NCBI RefSeq assembly: GCF_004402705.1
Contig: NZ_SOFM01000027.1
Location: 1-64,000, forward strand
Length of the DNA: 64,000 nt
Origin: Cryobacterium mannosilyticum
GTDB taxonomy: Bacteria > Actinomycetota > Actinomycetes > Actinomycetales > Microbacteriaceae
Direction: 5' to 3'
Made by a program: the position numbers and the translations under genes. Position 1 is the first letter of the stretch; each line of letters starts with the position of its first letter. Shown piece after piece: positions 28,748 through 36,592 of this stretch. The notes under the pieces were generated by a model that saw only the letters and a list, made by a program, of their open reading frames with translations, was not told the DNA's origin and did no database searches.

Positions 28748-30316
28748 TCAGAACTCGGGCATGAAGCTCTGCCAGACCGCGCGCCGTTCCCCGCGCGGGT
28801 CCGATTCGATCCGGTCCTCCTCGTCGATGATCAGGGTCAGCCGTTCCGGCTCCGTGTAGGTCGGCCAGGTGTCGTCCGGCCGGCCGGTGACGGCGAAACG
28901 CAGCCAGTGCCGGCGCATCCGTTCCCCGGCGCCGATGAACGCCGCGCGGCCGCCGAGCAGGCTCATCGCCCGGGCGAAGGGGGCGTCGACCTGCTCGAAC
29001 AGGGCGAACAGTTCCAGGCCGTGGGTCGCGCCGATGCCGAGCAGGTGCATGAGCCGGGGGGCGAGGTCGAACCGGTACACGTAGACCGGCGCCACCCGGG
29101 AATGCAGTTCGCCGATCTGCACGCTCGGGTACCAGAACACGAAGTCTCCGCCGAAGTCGACGGCGGACCGGTTCGCCGGCAGCCGGGAGTACACCGCCCG
29201 CATCGCGTCGTGCGAGGACACGGGGGCGTTGTCGTAGACCGACACGATCCGCCACGGCGACCGGGGCAGGATGTCCACCCGGCCCCGGAACAGTGAGCCC
29301 TCCCGCTCGTTCGTGCCGATGATCAGCGGCACCCGGTGCTCCCGCCCGTGCCGGAACGCGTCGAGCGGCCGCTCGGGCAGGAAGAGACCGTCGACGACGG
29401 GCACCAGGCAGAAGGTGCCGGGGTTGGCGTCGGGGGTGCGAGACTGCACGACCACGGCCGCGCGGGTCAGGTCGGCGACCTCCGCGGAGCAGAGCAGGTC
29501 ATTCGGGTCGGCCTGCTCCCCGCCGGGAATCTCGGTGATACCCCGCAGCTCGTCGACGAATTCCGCGGCCCAGCCGTCGGTGAGCGCGGTGGAGAACGAG
29601 GCGTTCGTCGGGGCGCTCTGCGCGATCGCCCGGGTGAACAGGCCCGTGGCGCTCGGCGTCGCCATCAGCGTGATCACCGCGTTGCCGCCGGCGGATTCGC
29701 CGAACACGGTCACATTGTGCGGGTTGCCGCCGAAGGCACGGATGTTGTCCCGCACCCATTCCAGGGCGGCAACCTGGTCGCGCAGCCCGAGATTGCTCTC
29801 GAGGGGGCGCTCCGGCGTCGAATACCGGCTGAAGTCGAGGTAACCGAGCGCGCCGAGCCGGTAGTTGAAGCTGACGTAGACGACCCGCCCGCTCCGCACG
29901 AAGCGCTCGCCGCGGCCGGCGAATTCCTGCGACGAGCCCACGCTGTACCCGCCGCCGTGGATGAACACCATCACCGGCCGGCCGAGCCGTCTGCGGGAGG
30001 GCGCTGCCGGGCGCAACACGTTGATGGTCAGGCAGTCCTCGCCCGCGGCTACCTTCGGCCCGGCCCCCTTGAACTGGCCCTTGTACGGTTGCGGCGCGAT
30101 CCGCCCGAACGCCGACGCATCCCGGACGCCGTCCCACGGCACGACGGGCCGGGGCGCGCGGAACCGGTACTCGCCCACCGGCGGCGCGGCGTAGGGGATC
30201 CCGCGCCAGGCCAGCATGCCGTCCTCCTGCACGCCGCGCACGATGCCGCCGGTGACCCGCACGTCCAGGCGGCCAGGCAGCGGCACCGGCGCGTCGTGGG
30301 CCAGGATCGCACTCAT
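28748..30316 (-). CDS. Type-B carboxylesterase/lipase family protein
   Basis: A 522-residue alpha/beta hydrolase. The N terminus has VQEDGMLAWRGIPYAAPPVGEYRF and EDCLTINVLRP, both typical of type-B carboxylesterases. The oxyanion hole is FIHGGGYSVGS, the nucleophile elbow is GESAGGNAV and the catalytic His is in GATHGLELFALF. The acid is probably the Glu in TNEREGSLF. There is no signal peptide, so it is cytosolic. It lies 103 bases downstream of the flavodoxin-like gene on the same strand. Substrate unknown. Confidence 0.9.
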   Translation of the reverse strand: MSAILAHDAPVPLPGRLDVRVTGGIVRGVQEDGMLAWRGIPYAAPPVGEYRFRAPRPVVPWDGVRDASAFGRIAPQPYKGQFKGAGPKVAAGEDCLTINVLRPAAPSRRRLGRPVMVFIHGGGYSVGSSQEFAGRGERFVRSGRVVYVSFNYRLGALGYLDFSRYSTPERPLESNLGLRDQVAALEWVRDNIRAFGGNPHNVTVFGESAGGNAVITLMATPSATGLFTRAIAQSAPTNASFSTALTDGWAAEFVDELRGITEIPGGEQADPNDLLCSAEVADLTRAAVVVQSRTPDANPGTFCLVPVVDGLFLPERPLDAFRHGREHRVPLIIGTNEREGSLFRGRVDILPRSPWRIVSVYDNAPVSSHDAMRAVYSRLPANRSAVDFGGDFVFWYPSVQIGELHSRVAPVYVYRFDLAPRLMHLLGIGATHGLELFALFEQVDAPFARAMSLLGGRAAFIGAGERMRRHWLRFAVTGRPDDTWPTYTEPERLTLIIDEEDRIESDPRGERRAVWQSFMPEF

Positions 30317-30346
30317 GCCGCCTCGTCTCCTCGTACTGTCCTTCTC

Positions 30347-30403
30347 GGTGCTGGTGCTGGTGCTGGTGCTGGTGCTGGTGCTGGTGCTCGTGCTGGTGCT
30401 GGT
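30347..30403. repeat. GGTGCT hexanucleotide microsatellite
   Basis: About nine to ten GGTGCT units, one with a single base change (GGTGCTCGT...), fill the gap between the flavodoxin-like gene and the esterase gene. As both are read leftward, the RNA carries AGCACC repeats. Confidence 0.9.
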
Positions 30404-30419
30404 GCCGCCGGTGGCGCCG

Positions 30420-31154
30420 CTACCGATATTCCGGGTTCGCCTGGAAGCCGAATCGCTCGCCCTTGTCCCAGTCCTGGCGCAGGTTGCCGTAGGCGGGGAT
30501 CCCGCCGTTGGCCTTGAGGATCGCGGCCAGGTGCATGAGGTTCCAGGTCATGAAGGTGGTGTTGCGGTTGGTGAAGTCGTTCTCCGGCCCGCCGGAGCCC
30601 GGGTCGAGGTAGCTGGGGCCCGGCCCGATCTCGCCGATCCAGCCGGCATCCGCCGCGGGCGGGATCGTGTAGCCGACGTGCTGCAGGCTGTAGAGGATGT
30701 TCGACGCGCAGTGTTTCACGCCGTCCTCGTTGCCGGTGATGATCGCCCCGCCGACCTTGCCGTAAAAGACGTACTGGCCCTTGTCGTTGAATTCGCCGCT
30801 CATCGCGTAGAGCCGTTCGATAATCCGCTTGGTGACCGAGCCGTTGTCGCCGAGCCAGATCGGCCCGCCGATGACGAGGATGTCGGAGGTGCGCACCTTG
30901 TCGAACAGGGCCGGCCAGGCATCCGTCTTCCAGCCGTGCTCGGTCATGTCGGGGTAGACGCCGGTGGCGATCTCGTGGTCGATCGCCCTGAGGGTCTCGA
31001 CGTAGACGCCCTGCTCGTGCATGATCGCCGCGCTGAGGTTGATGATGCCCTGCGTGTGGCTGACCTCGGGGCTGCGTTTCAAGGTGCAGTTGATGAACAG
31101 GGCCCGCAGGCCGGAGTACTCGAAGGATGCCTGGGTGTTGCGGTTCGGTGTCAT
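30420..31154 (-). CDS. Flavodoxin-like NAD(P)H-dependent oxidoreductase
   Basis: A 244-residue FMN-dependent protein. LRALFINCTLKRSPEVSHT is the phosphate-binding first loop of the NADPH-dependent FMN reductase/flavodoxin-like fold. SDILVIGGPIWLGDNGSVTKR forms the second FMN-contacting loop, and KVGGAIITGNEDGVKHCASN the third. ATG 31154 (MTPNRN) is preferred, as the extra upstream frame is low-complexity. It may share a transcript with the downstream esterase. Specific substrate unknown. Confidence 0.83.
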   Translation of the reverse strand: MTPNRNTQASFEYSGLRALFINCTLKRSPEVSHTQGIINLSAAIMHEQGVYVETLRAIDHEIATGVYPDMTEHGWKTDAWPALFDKVRTSDILVIGGPIWLGDNGSVTKRIIERLYAMSGEFNDKGQYVFYGKVGGAIITGNEDGVKHCASNILYSLQHVGYTIPPAADAGWIGEIGPGPSYLDPGSGGPENDFTNRNTTFMTWNLMHLAAILKANGGIPAYGNLRQDWDKGERFGFQANPEYR

Positions 31155-31240
31155 GGCGCCAGTTTTGCACCGGCCCGGGGCTCCGGCTAGGGGCCCGGCG
31201 GTGGGCGCCCCCATCATTGCCGGGGCGCCGCCATCGGGGC

Positions 31241-31254
31241 TAAAATGCGGCGTG
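31241..31254 (+). promoter_or_regulatory. Leaderless-type -10 before the MFS gene
   Basis: TAAAAT (31241-31246) ends 5 bases before the GTG start at 31252 and no ribosome-binding site is present. This is the usual arrangement of a leaderless actinobacterial transcript. Confidence 0.45.
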
Positions 31255-32634
31255 ACCCCCCGCCAGCGCCGCGTCCTGATCGTGTCCATCCTGTCGTCCT
31301 TCGTGGCCTTCCTCGACGGCTCCATCATCAACGTGGCGCTGCCCGCGATCGGGCGGGAGTTCGGCGGCGACCTGGCCCTGCAACAGTGGGTGGTCGACGG
31401 TTACCTGCTCTCCCTCGGCGCGCTGATCCTCGTGGCCGGCTCCCTCTCCGATACCTACGGCCGGGTGCGGGTGCTGCGGGCGGGCCTGATCTGGTTCGGG
31501 ATCACCTCGCTGGCCTGCGCCGTGGCGCCGCTGGGGACCCTGCTGGTGGTGGCCAGGATCCTGCAGGGCGCGGCGGCCGCGCTGCTGGTGCCGAGCTCCC
31601 TCGCCCTGATCACCTCCACCTTCTCCGGCCCGGCGCAGGGCAAGGCGATCGGCGCCTGGACCGGCTGGACCGGCATCGCCGGCATCGCGGGACCGGTGCT
31701 CGGCGGCGTCCTGGTCGACACGATCGGCTGGCGCTTCGTCTTCGGGATCAATGTGCTGCCCATCCTGGTCACCCTGATCGTGCTGGCCCGGATCGATGAG
31801 CCGGCGCGCACCGGCCCGGCCGCCCGGATCGACCTCGTGGGCGCGGGGCTGGCCGTCGTCGGCCTGGGTGCCCCCGTCTTCGCCCTGATCGAGCAGGGCC
31901 GACTGGGCTGGGGCAGCCCGGTGGTCGTCGTGCCGCTCATCGTGGGCGTGCTCGCGCTCGCCGCGTTCCTCCGGTGGGAGGCCCGGGCGCCGCAGCCGAT
32001 GATGCCGCTCGGGCTGTTCCGGGTGCGCAACTTCTGGGTCGGCAACATCGCCACCGTCGGAATCTACTCCGCACTGAGCCTGGGCTTCTTCATCTTCGCG
32101 GTCTACCTGCAGCAGGTGGGCGGGTTCTCCGCCACCGCGGCGGGAATCGCGGGGGTGCCGGCCACACTCATGCTGCTCCTCTTCGCGACACTGTTCGGCA
32201 CCCTCGCCGGTCGCTACGGCCCGCGCCGGTTCATGACCATCGGCCCCATAGTCGCGGGGGCCGGCTTCCTGCTGCTCCTGGCCGCCGTGCCGCCGATCAA
32301 CGTGTGGCTGCAGGTGGTGCCCGCCATCGTGCTGATCGGCCTCGGCCTGGCCATCACGGTGGCGCCGCTGACCTCGGCGGTGCTGGGATCGATCCGGGCG
32401 GAGCAGGCCGGTATCGGATCGGCCATCAACAACGCCGTGTCGCGGGTTGCCGGCCTCATCGCCGTGGCCCTGGCCGGCACGATCATCGGCGGACGGCTCG
32501 ATCTGGCCGGCTTCCAGCGGGTGATGGTCGTCGTCGCCGTGCTCATGTTCGCCGGCGGGATCGTGTCCTGGCTGGGCATCCGCACCCCGGTCGTCGCCTC
32601 GCACGAACGAGACAGCTCGGAAAAACTGTTATAG
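31252..32634 (+). CDS. MFS transporter, DHA2/EmrB-QacA type
   Basis: A 460-residue, 14-TM proton antiporter of the drug-resistance DHA2 group. TM1 carries FVAFLDGSIINVALPAIG with the conserved Asp. SLSDTYGRVRVLRAGL is the loop 2-3 motif A and ARILQGAAAALLVPSSLALI is motif B. WTGWTGIAGIAGPVLGGVLV is motif C, the antiporter signature. GTG 31252 fits the family N terminus. It is a predicted exporter with unknown substrate. Confidence 0.88.
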   Translation: MTPRQRRVLIVSILSSFVAFLDGSIINVALPAIGREFGGDLALQQWVVDGYLLSLGALILVAGSLSDTYGRVRVLRAGLIWFGITSLACAVAPLGTLLVVARILQGAAAALLVPSSLALITSTFSGPAQGKAIGAWTGWTGIAGIAGPVLGGVLVDTIGWRFVFGINVLPILVTLIVLARIDEPARTGPAARIDLVGAGLAVVGLGAPVFALIEQGRLGWGSPVVVVPLIVGVLALAAFLRWEARAPQPMMPLGLFRVRNFWVGNIATVGIYSALSLGFFIFAVYLQQVGGFSATAAGIAGVPATLMLLLFATLFGTLAGRYGPRRFMTIGPIVAGAGFLLLLAAVPPINVWLQVVPAIVLIGLGLAITVAPLTSAVLGSIRAEQAGIGSAINNAVSRVAGLIAVALAGTIIGGRLDLAGFQRVMVVVAVLMFAGGIVSWLGIRTPVVASHERDSSEKLL

Positions 32635-32676
32635 TTTCTAAGTTGTCTTCGAGCGTCAAGTTCGAACGGCACCACT

Positions 32677-32749
32677 GCGCTCGTAGCTCAACGGATAGAG
32701 CATCTGACTACGGATCAGAAGGTTGGGGGTTCGAATCCCTTCGGGCGCA
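32677..32749 (+). tRNA. tRNA-Arg (anticodon ACG)
   Basis: A 73-base cloverleaf. The acceptor arms are GCGCTCG and CGGGCGC with one G-T pair, the D stem GCTC/GAGC, the anticodon stem TCTGA/TCAGA with loop CTACGGA (anticodon ACG at 32710-32712), and the T arm GGGGG-TTCGAAT-CCCTT. The discriminator base is A, and CCA is not encoded. It reads CGN codons after A34-to-inosine editing; the tadA gene for that editing is at 59.6 kb. Confidence 0.96.
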
Positions 32750-32756
32750 CGGCAAG

Positions 32757-32790
32757 AAAGCGGCTCACTTCGGTGGGCCGCTTTTTGTTT
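32757..32790 (+). terminator. Rho-independent terminator after tRNA-Arg
   Basis: A 12-bp stem AAAGCGGCTCAC / GTGGGCCGCTTT (one G-T pair) with a TTCG tetraloop is followed by a T-rich tract. Confidence 0.92.
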
Positions 32791-32876
32791 TCCCCCGCGG
32801 GGCCCTGCCCTTTTCGCGGCCGAGCCGAGGGGGCAGACTGTTGGAGTAGTTCGACAGGCGATCGAGGGAGACCTCC

Positions 32877-33644
32877 ATGAAGACCTTTCCCAGCGACCGG
32901 TGGGTGCGCGCATTCGTCGAAGGCACCACGGTGGTGGACAGCCGGGATCCGCTCCTGTTCTGGGAGGACGGCTTCCCGGTGCCCGGCTACGCCTTCTCGG
33001 CGGAGACCGTCGAGCTGGCCCTGCTCTCCGAATCCGCTGACGCGCCCGTGCGCCGCGGCTTTGATTTCTTCGGACCGAAAGGGGAGGTGCGCACCTGGTT
33101 CGACGTCGTGTCCGGTGAGCGGATGCTCCCGCACGCGGCCTGGGTGCTGGCCGGACTGGCCGATCGGATCGTCTTCAGCTGGCGGCCCGGGCTGATCGAC
33201 CGGTGGCAGGAGGAAGACGTCGTGGTGCGAGGTCATCCGCGGGACCCGTTCCATCGGGTCGACGCCCTTCCGAGCAGCCGGCAGGTGCGGGTCGCGGCGA
33301 ACGGCGTCGTGCTGGCCGACACCCGGCATCCGGTGCTTCTGTTCGAAACCGGGTTGCCCACCCGGTTCTACATCCCGCAGGCCGACGTGCGGCTCGACTT
33401 GCTCCGGCCGGCCGCCGCGATCAGTGTGTGCGCCTACAAAGGCCAGGCGGACCGTTACTGGGATGTCGCCGACGACCCGAACCTCACGAGCGTCGCCTGG
33501 AGCTACAGCCGGCCGACGCCCGCCGTGGCGGAGATCGCGGAGCTGGTGGCGTTCTATAACGAGCGGGTCGACATCACCGTTGACGGGGCGTCACAGGGGC
33601 GGCCGGCCAGCCCGTTCAGCGATCCGGCGCATCGGCCCGCCTGA
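32877..33644 (+). CDS. DUF427-family protein with two DUF427-like halves
   Basis: A 255-residue cytosolic protein. The second half (about 130-235) is a clear DUF427 domain: VRVAANGVVLADTRHPVLLFETGLPTRFYIP-like (nt about 33290-33375), then CAYKGQADRYW and VAWSYSRPTP. The first half repeats the layout in weaker form (VRAFVEGTTVVDSRDPLLFW, then RTWFDVVSGE). Function is unknown. ATG 32877 follows GGGAGACC. It is the last ordinary gene before the accessory region. Confidence 0.8.
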   Translation: MKTFPSDRWVRAFVEGTTVVDSRDPLLFWEDGFPVPGYAFSAETVELALLSESADAPVRRGFDFFGPKGEVRTWFDVVSGERMLPHAAWVLAGLADRIVFSWRPGLIDRWQEEDVVVRGHPRDPFHRVDALPSSRQVRVAANGVVLADTRHPVLLFETGLPTRFYIPQADVRLDLLRPAAAISVCAYKGQADRYWDVADDPNLTSVAWSYSRPTPAVAEIAELVAFYNERVDITVDGASQGRPASPFSDPAHRPA

Positions 33645-33666
33645 CGGGCGACCCCGCGAACGACGG

Positions 33667-33837
33667 TCAGCGCGTAGCGAGGGCTATCCGCGTCGGCCTG
33701 GCCGAGTCGCGCCGCACGCTGGTGCGGTCACAGCCGGTGCACTTGAGCACGTAGAGCGGAAGGGTCAGCCGTTCGGCATGGGCAAGATTCGGCGTGAGCC
33801 GGGCCGGCGAATGACAAAACGGGCAGGTGATTCTCAT
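33667..33837 (-). CDS. Small CxxC zinc-ribbon protein (56 aa)
   Basis: A 56-residue protein starting MRITCPFCHSPARL, with a second knuckle LKCTGCDRTS; two CxxC pairs 25 residues apart suit one structural zinc. The C terminus is basic. ATG 33837 is preceded by GAGGGGG at a good distance, and the stop is TGA. It converges on the DUF427 gene with a 22-base gap. I do not recognise a named family; it may be a small DNA- or RNA-binding protein. Confidence 0.6.
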   Translation of the reverse strand: MRITCPFCHSPARLTPNLAHAERLTLPLYVLKCTGCDRTSVRRDSARPTRIALATR

Positions 33838-33992
33838 GGTGATGTACCCCCTCGGGCAAGAACGCCACGTTTGCGACGTGTAATACCGAAGTTACTCCGC
33901 GCCGACGGGGAGAGTCACCCCCTAGACCGGCGGGCGGTTTTGTGCATGCGAGGAGCCTCGCGGCGGGGCCTGACCGGCGGTTCCTGATCGGC

Positions 33993-34184
33993 TCAGACCG
34001 TTTCGGCGTGCTCGATCACGAAGTCGGATCCCGGGTAGACGACGCTCTCGTGGCCCTCGCCGAACCGAACCCGGTACGGCGGTTCGCCGTCCTCTCCCCG
34101 CACCTCGATGATCTCGCCGTGCCGATCCGGTGTCTCCACCGTGCGACCGCGAATGATGATTCGATCTCCTGGGCGTGCGCGCAT
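33993..34184 (-). CDS. DUF1918 family protein (63 aa)
   Basis: A small protein, MRARPGDRIIIRGRTV ... GEIIEVRGEDGEPPYRVRF ... SVVYPGSDFVIEH, with the SH3-like beta strands and the PPYRVRF core of DUF1918. ATG 34184 is preferred over GTG 34193 because AGGAGG lies 8 bases before the ATG and overlaps the GTG. Function is unknown; in actinobacteria such proteins occur alone or fused to other domains. Confidence 0.82.
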   Translation of the reverse strand: MRARPGDRIIIRGRTVETPDRHGEIIEVRGEDGEPPYRVRFGEGHESVVYPGSDFVIEHAETV

Positions 34185-34253
34185 GAGACTCACCTCCTGA
34201 GCGTTACGTTACGCCGACAGTCGCCGCCTGCACAGGGCCACTTCGGGGCGCGG

Positions 34254-34718
34254 TCAGGCGTGCCGGGGTTTGCGGGCGGCGCCGGCGGGAGCCGTGCGCA
34301 GCCGGTCGCAGAGCGCCGTCAACTCGGCCAGTTCCTCATTGGAGAGGGCGTCGCCCATCCGCCCCGTGATCGTGTCCATGTGCTGCAGCGCCACCCGGCG
34401 GAACACGTCGTACCCCTCCGGGGTGAGTTCGACGATCGCGCCGCGCCCGTCGGACGGATCGGTGAGCTTGAGCACGTACCCGCGTGAGGCCAGCCGGTCG
34501 ACCAGGCGGCTCACGCTCGGCTGGGTGAGCAGCACGTGCTCGTTGAGGTCTCGCAGACGGATGCGCCGGTCGGGTTCCCGGGACAGGTTGAACATCACGT
34601 CGTACTCGTTGAAGGAGATCCCCTGTGCAGGGAAATCCGAGGCGAGGCTGCGCATGATGGCCACCTGGGCCCGGAAGAGGGACTCCCAGGCGCCCACGGC
34701 CGCCGCTCGATCGCTCAC
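34254..34718 (-). CDS. MarR-family transcriptional regulator 1
   Basis: A 154-residue winged-helix dimeric regulator. The recognition region is LNEHVLLTQPSVSRLVDRLASRG and the wing is DPSDGRGAIVELTPEG. The start codon is GTG at 34718, preceded by GGAGGC. Its own upstream DNA (34771-34841) holds two inverted repeats, so autoregulation is likely. Its ligand and targets are unknown. Confidence 0.85.
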   Translation of the reverse strand: MSDRAAAVGAWESLFRAQVAIMRSLASDFPAQGISFNEYDVMFNLSREPDRRIRLRDLNEHVLLTQPSVSRLVDRLASRGYVLKLTDPSDGRGAIVELTPEGYDVFRRVALQHMDTITGRMGDALSNEELAELTALCDRLRTAPAGAARKPRHA

Positions 34719-35084
34719 CGTGCCTCCAAAGTCGTGTTCCCCAAGGATAGGGACTCGACCAGTGGAGCACCGAATTCGCTGATAGGGAATTCGCAGGAAA
34801 ATAACGAACAGACAGCTAGCGCTCCGTTACCGGTTCGTTATATATTCAATGTGCGTCAACCGTTTGCTGTGGCGGGAGGCGCGAAATGTGATTGCAGGAC
34901 ACTCTTGGTGCAAGGGAAGAGGGTCGGTCGTTAGCCTCTACGACCGGCCCTCAATTACGTTCACGGTCAATCGCGTCACGCGCTGCAGGATGTCCGCGGA
35001 GGAGACGGTGTAAGCGCCCGGAAGACGTAGTTGTGCCCGTTGTTCAGCTTGCCGTTTTGACAAAAGAGGGAGCCGCTCTGCGCG
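34719..35084. promoter_or_regulatory. Gene-free 366-bp, AT-richer gap with inverted repeats
   Basis: No gene is supportable here. It holds CGAATTC...GAATTCG (34771-34793, 9-base spacer), ATAACGAAC...GTTCGTTAT (34801-34841, 23-base spacer), and an 11-bp hairpin GGGTCGGTCGT / ACGACCGGCCC (34921-34950, one mismatch). The first two lie upstream of the leftward MarR gene and are candidate operators. TATATT at 34840-34845 is a possible -10. Confidence 0.55.
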
Positions 35085-35543
35085 TCAGGGCCGCGCGGAC
35101 CGAGTGCGCACCTCGGCTGCGACCGACGTGAGCGTCTCGGTGAAGGCGGTGAGCTGCTGAGCAGTGAGGCTGGTGGTGCAGGCGGTGAGCATCTCCGAGA
35201 AATCTCGGTGGATGCCGCTCATCACGTCGTGCCCGTGCGGGGTCAGTTCAAGAAAGAGGCTGCGGCGGTCGCCGGGATGGTCGACCCGCTTCAGCAGGTT
35301 CGCCTCGACCAACCGACGGGCGATAGCTGTGATCGCACCGGTGGTCATGCCCAGGTGATGGGCCAGGGCTTTGGGTGTGATGCTCATCGACCGACCCACC
35401 CTGAACAGCGCACGCAACTCGGTGGCGCTCACGCCGGCATCTTGCGCGATGCGCTGGCGGTTGGCATCGAGGGCGCTTACGAACGACGTAGCAGCCGCCG
35501 GAAAACCGGTGAGGGTGTGCGCGAGTGGTGAGGGTTGGTCCAT
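35085..35543 (-). CDS. MarR-family transcriptional regulator 2, divergent from rhodopsin
   Basis: A 152-residue MarR-type regulator with recognition region PKALAHHLGMTTGAITAIARRLVEA and wing DHPGDRRSLFLELTPHG. ATG 35543 is chosen because GGAGGAG lies 4-5 bases before it; the frame is open further upstream without a good ribosome-binding site. It is divergent from the rhodopsin gene across a 157-base AT-rich gap containing palindromes, so it is the prime candidate regulator of the rhodopsin and of itself. Confidence 0.85.
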   Translation of the reverse strand: MDQPSPLAHTLTGFPAAATSFVSALDANRQRIAQDAGVSATELRALFRVGRSMSITPKALAHHLGMTTGAITAIARRLVEANLLKRVDHPGDRRSLFLELTPHGHDVMSGIHRDFSEMLTACTTSLTAQQLTAFTETLTSVAAEVRTRSARP

Positions 35544-35590
35544 GTCTCCTCCGGCCGGCGCGGAGCGAGTCGTTTCACTCACGGTGGGTG

Positions 35591-35660
35591 GAATATATTC
35601 TACCGAATCCTCCCCAAACAAGCTGAAAATGTAGTTTACTGATTAAATCACTTAGTCAGT
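35591..35660. promoter_or_regulatory. Operator candidates between MarR 2 and the rhodopsin gene
   Basis: GAATATATTC (35591-35600) is a perfect 10-base palindrome. ACTGATTAA (35638-35646) and TTAGTCAGT (35652-35660) form a 9-bp inverted repeat with one mismatch and a 5-base centre, a size typical of MarR operators. The second site ends 40 bases before the rhodopsin ATG. Confidence 0.6.
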
Positions 35661-35700
35661 GAGACATATCAGGCACCGTCAAACCCCGATGGAGTAGCTC

Positions 35701-36516
35701 ATGATTCCCGACATTCTCTCGCTTGGTCAATACGACACCGTCTACAACTTTCTCTCGCTGGTGATCGCCGCGCAACTGTTCACGGCGGTGTACCTGCTGA
35801 TCGCGCTGCCGCGCATCCTGCCACGGTACCGGCAGGCAATCACGGTCGCCATCGTGGTCTGCGGTATCGCCGCGTACCACTACTTCCGCATCTTCGATTC
35901 GTTCAAGGCGGCATTCGTGACCGACGCCGTGGGTGGCCGAGGCGACTACGCTCAGGCCGCCGGGGCGGGATTCAATGAGGGCTACCGCTACGTGGACTGG
36001 CTCCTCACGGTGCCCCTGCTGCTGGTCGAGCTCATCGCCGTGCTCGCGCTGGCCCGGTCGGTGCAGCGGGGTCTTCTGGTGCGGCTCGTTCCGGCTGCCG
36101 CGCTCATGATCATCCTCGGCTACCCCGGCGAGATCAGTGGCGACAACGGTCTCCGTGGCCTGTTCGGGCTGCTGTCAACTGTCCCGTTCGCCTACATTCT
36201 CTATGTCCTGTTCGTGCAGCTGAGTAAGTCGCTGAACCAGCAGCCCGCGGGCGTGCGACGCATCCTGAGCCAGCTGCGCTTCTTGCTGTTGCTGAGCTGG
36301 GGCGTCTATCCGATCGCTTACCTGTTGCCGCTGCTGAGCATCGCCGGTCCTGATGCCTGGGTCTACAAACAGGTCGGCTACTCGATCGCCGACATCCTGG
36401 CCAAGGCCGTCTATGCGCTGATCATCTTCCAGGTAGCGCGCATCAAGTCTTTCGACGACGACCCCACGTTCGCCGACATCGAGCGCTCCCGCGACGGGGC
36501 GCCGGCGCGCGCCTGA
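35701..36516 (+). CDS. Xanthorhodopsin-type light-driven proton pump
   Basis: A 271-residue, seven-helix microbial rhodopsin. Helix B has AYHYFRIF with His60. Helix C has RYVDWLLTVPLLLVE, giving Arg96, counterion Asp99, Thr103 and proton donor Glu110, the DTE pattern of outward proton pumps. Leu107 sits at the green-tuning position. Helix E has GYPGEISGDNG and Gly156 where xanthorhodopsin has the glycine that makes room for a carotenoid antenna. Helix G has YSIADILAKAVYAL with Asp231 and retinal-binding Lys235. The ATG follows GGAG. No carotenoid or retinal-synthesis gene is in the window. Confidence 0.95.
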   Translation: MIPDILSLGQYDTVYNFLSLVIAAQLFTAVYLLIALPRILPRYRQAITVAIVVCGIAAYHYFRIFDSFKAAFVTDAVGGRGDYAQAAGAGFNEGYRYVDWLLTVPLLLVELIAVLALARSVQRGLLVRLVPAAALMIILGYPGEISGDNGLRGLFGLLSTVPFAYILYVLFVQLSKSLNQQPAGVRRILSQLRFLLLLSWGVYPIAYLLPLLSIAGPDAWVYKQVGYSIADILAKAVYALIIFQVARIKSFDDDPTFADIERSRDGAPARA

Positions 36517-36592
36517 CCGTGAGGAGGGCGCCGCGCGCAAGTATTTTTCGATCGCCACCGGCAGGGAATACATCATTCGTTGGGCTGCCGGC

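Noticed and set aside
31155..31331. N-terminal extension of the flavodoxin-like gene
   Set aside because: Low-complexity sequence overlapping the divergent MFS start; the family-like part begins after ATG 31154.
32677..32749. tRNA-Arg as integration site of the accessory island
   Set aside because: No integrase gene follows and I found no second copy of the tRNA 3' end in the window; the accessory DNA starts about 1 kb further on.
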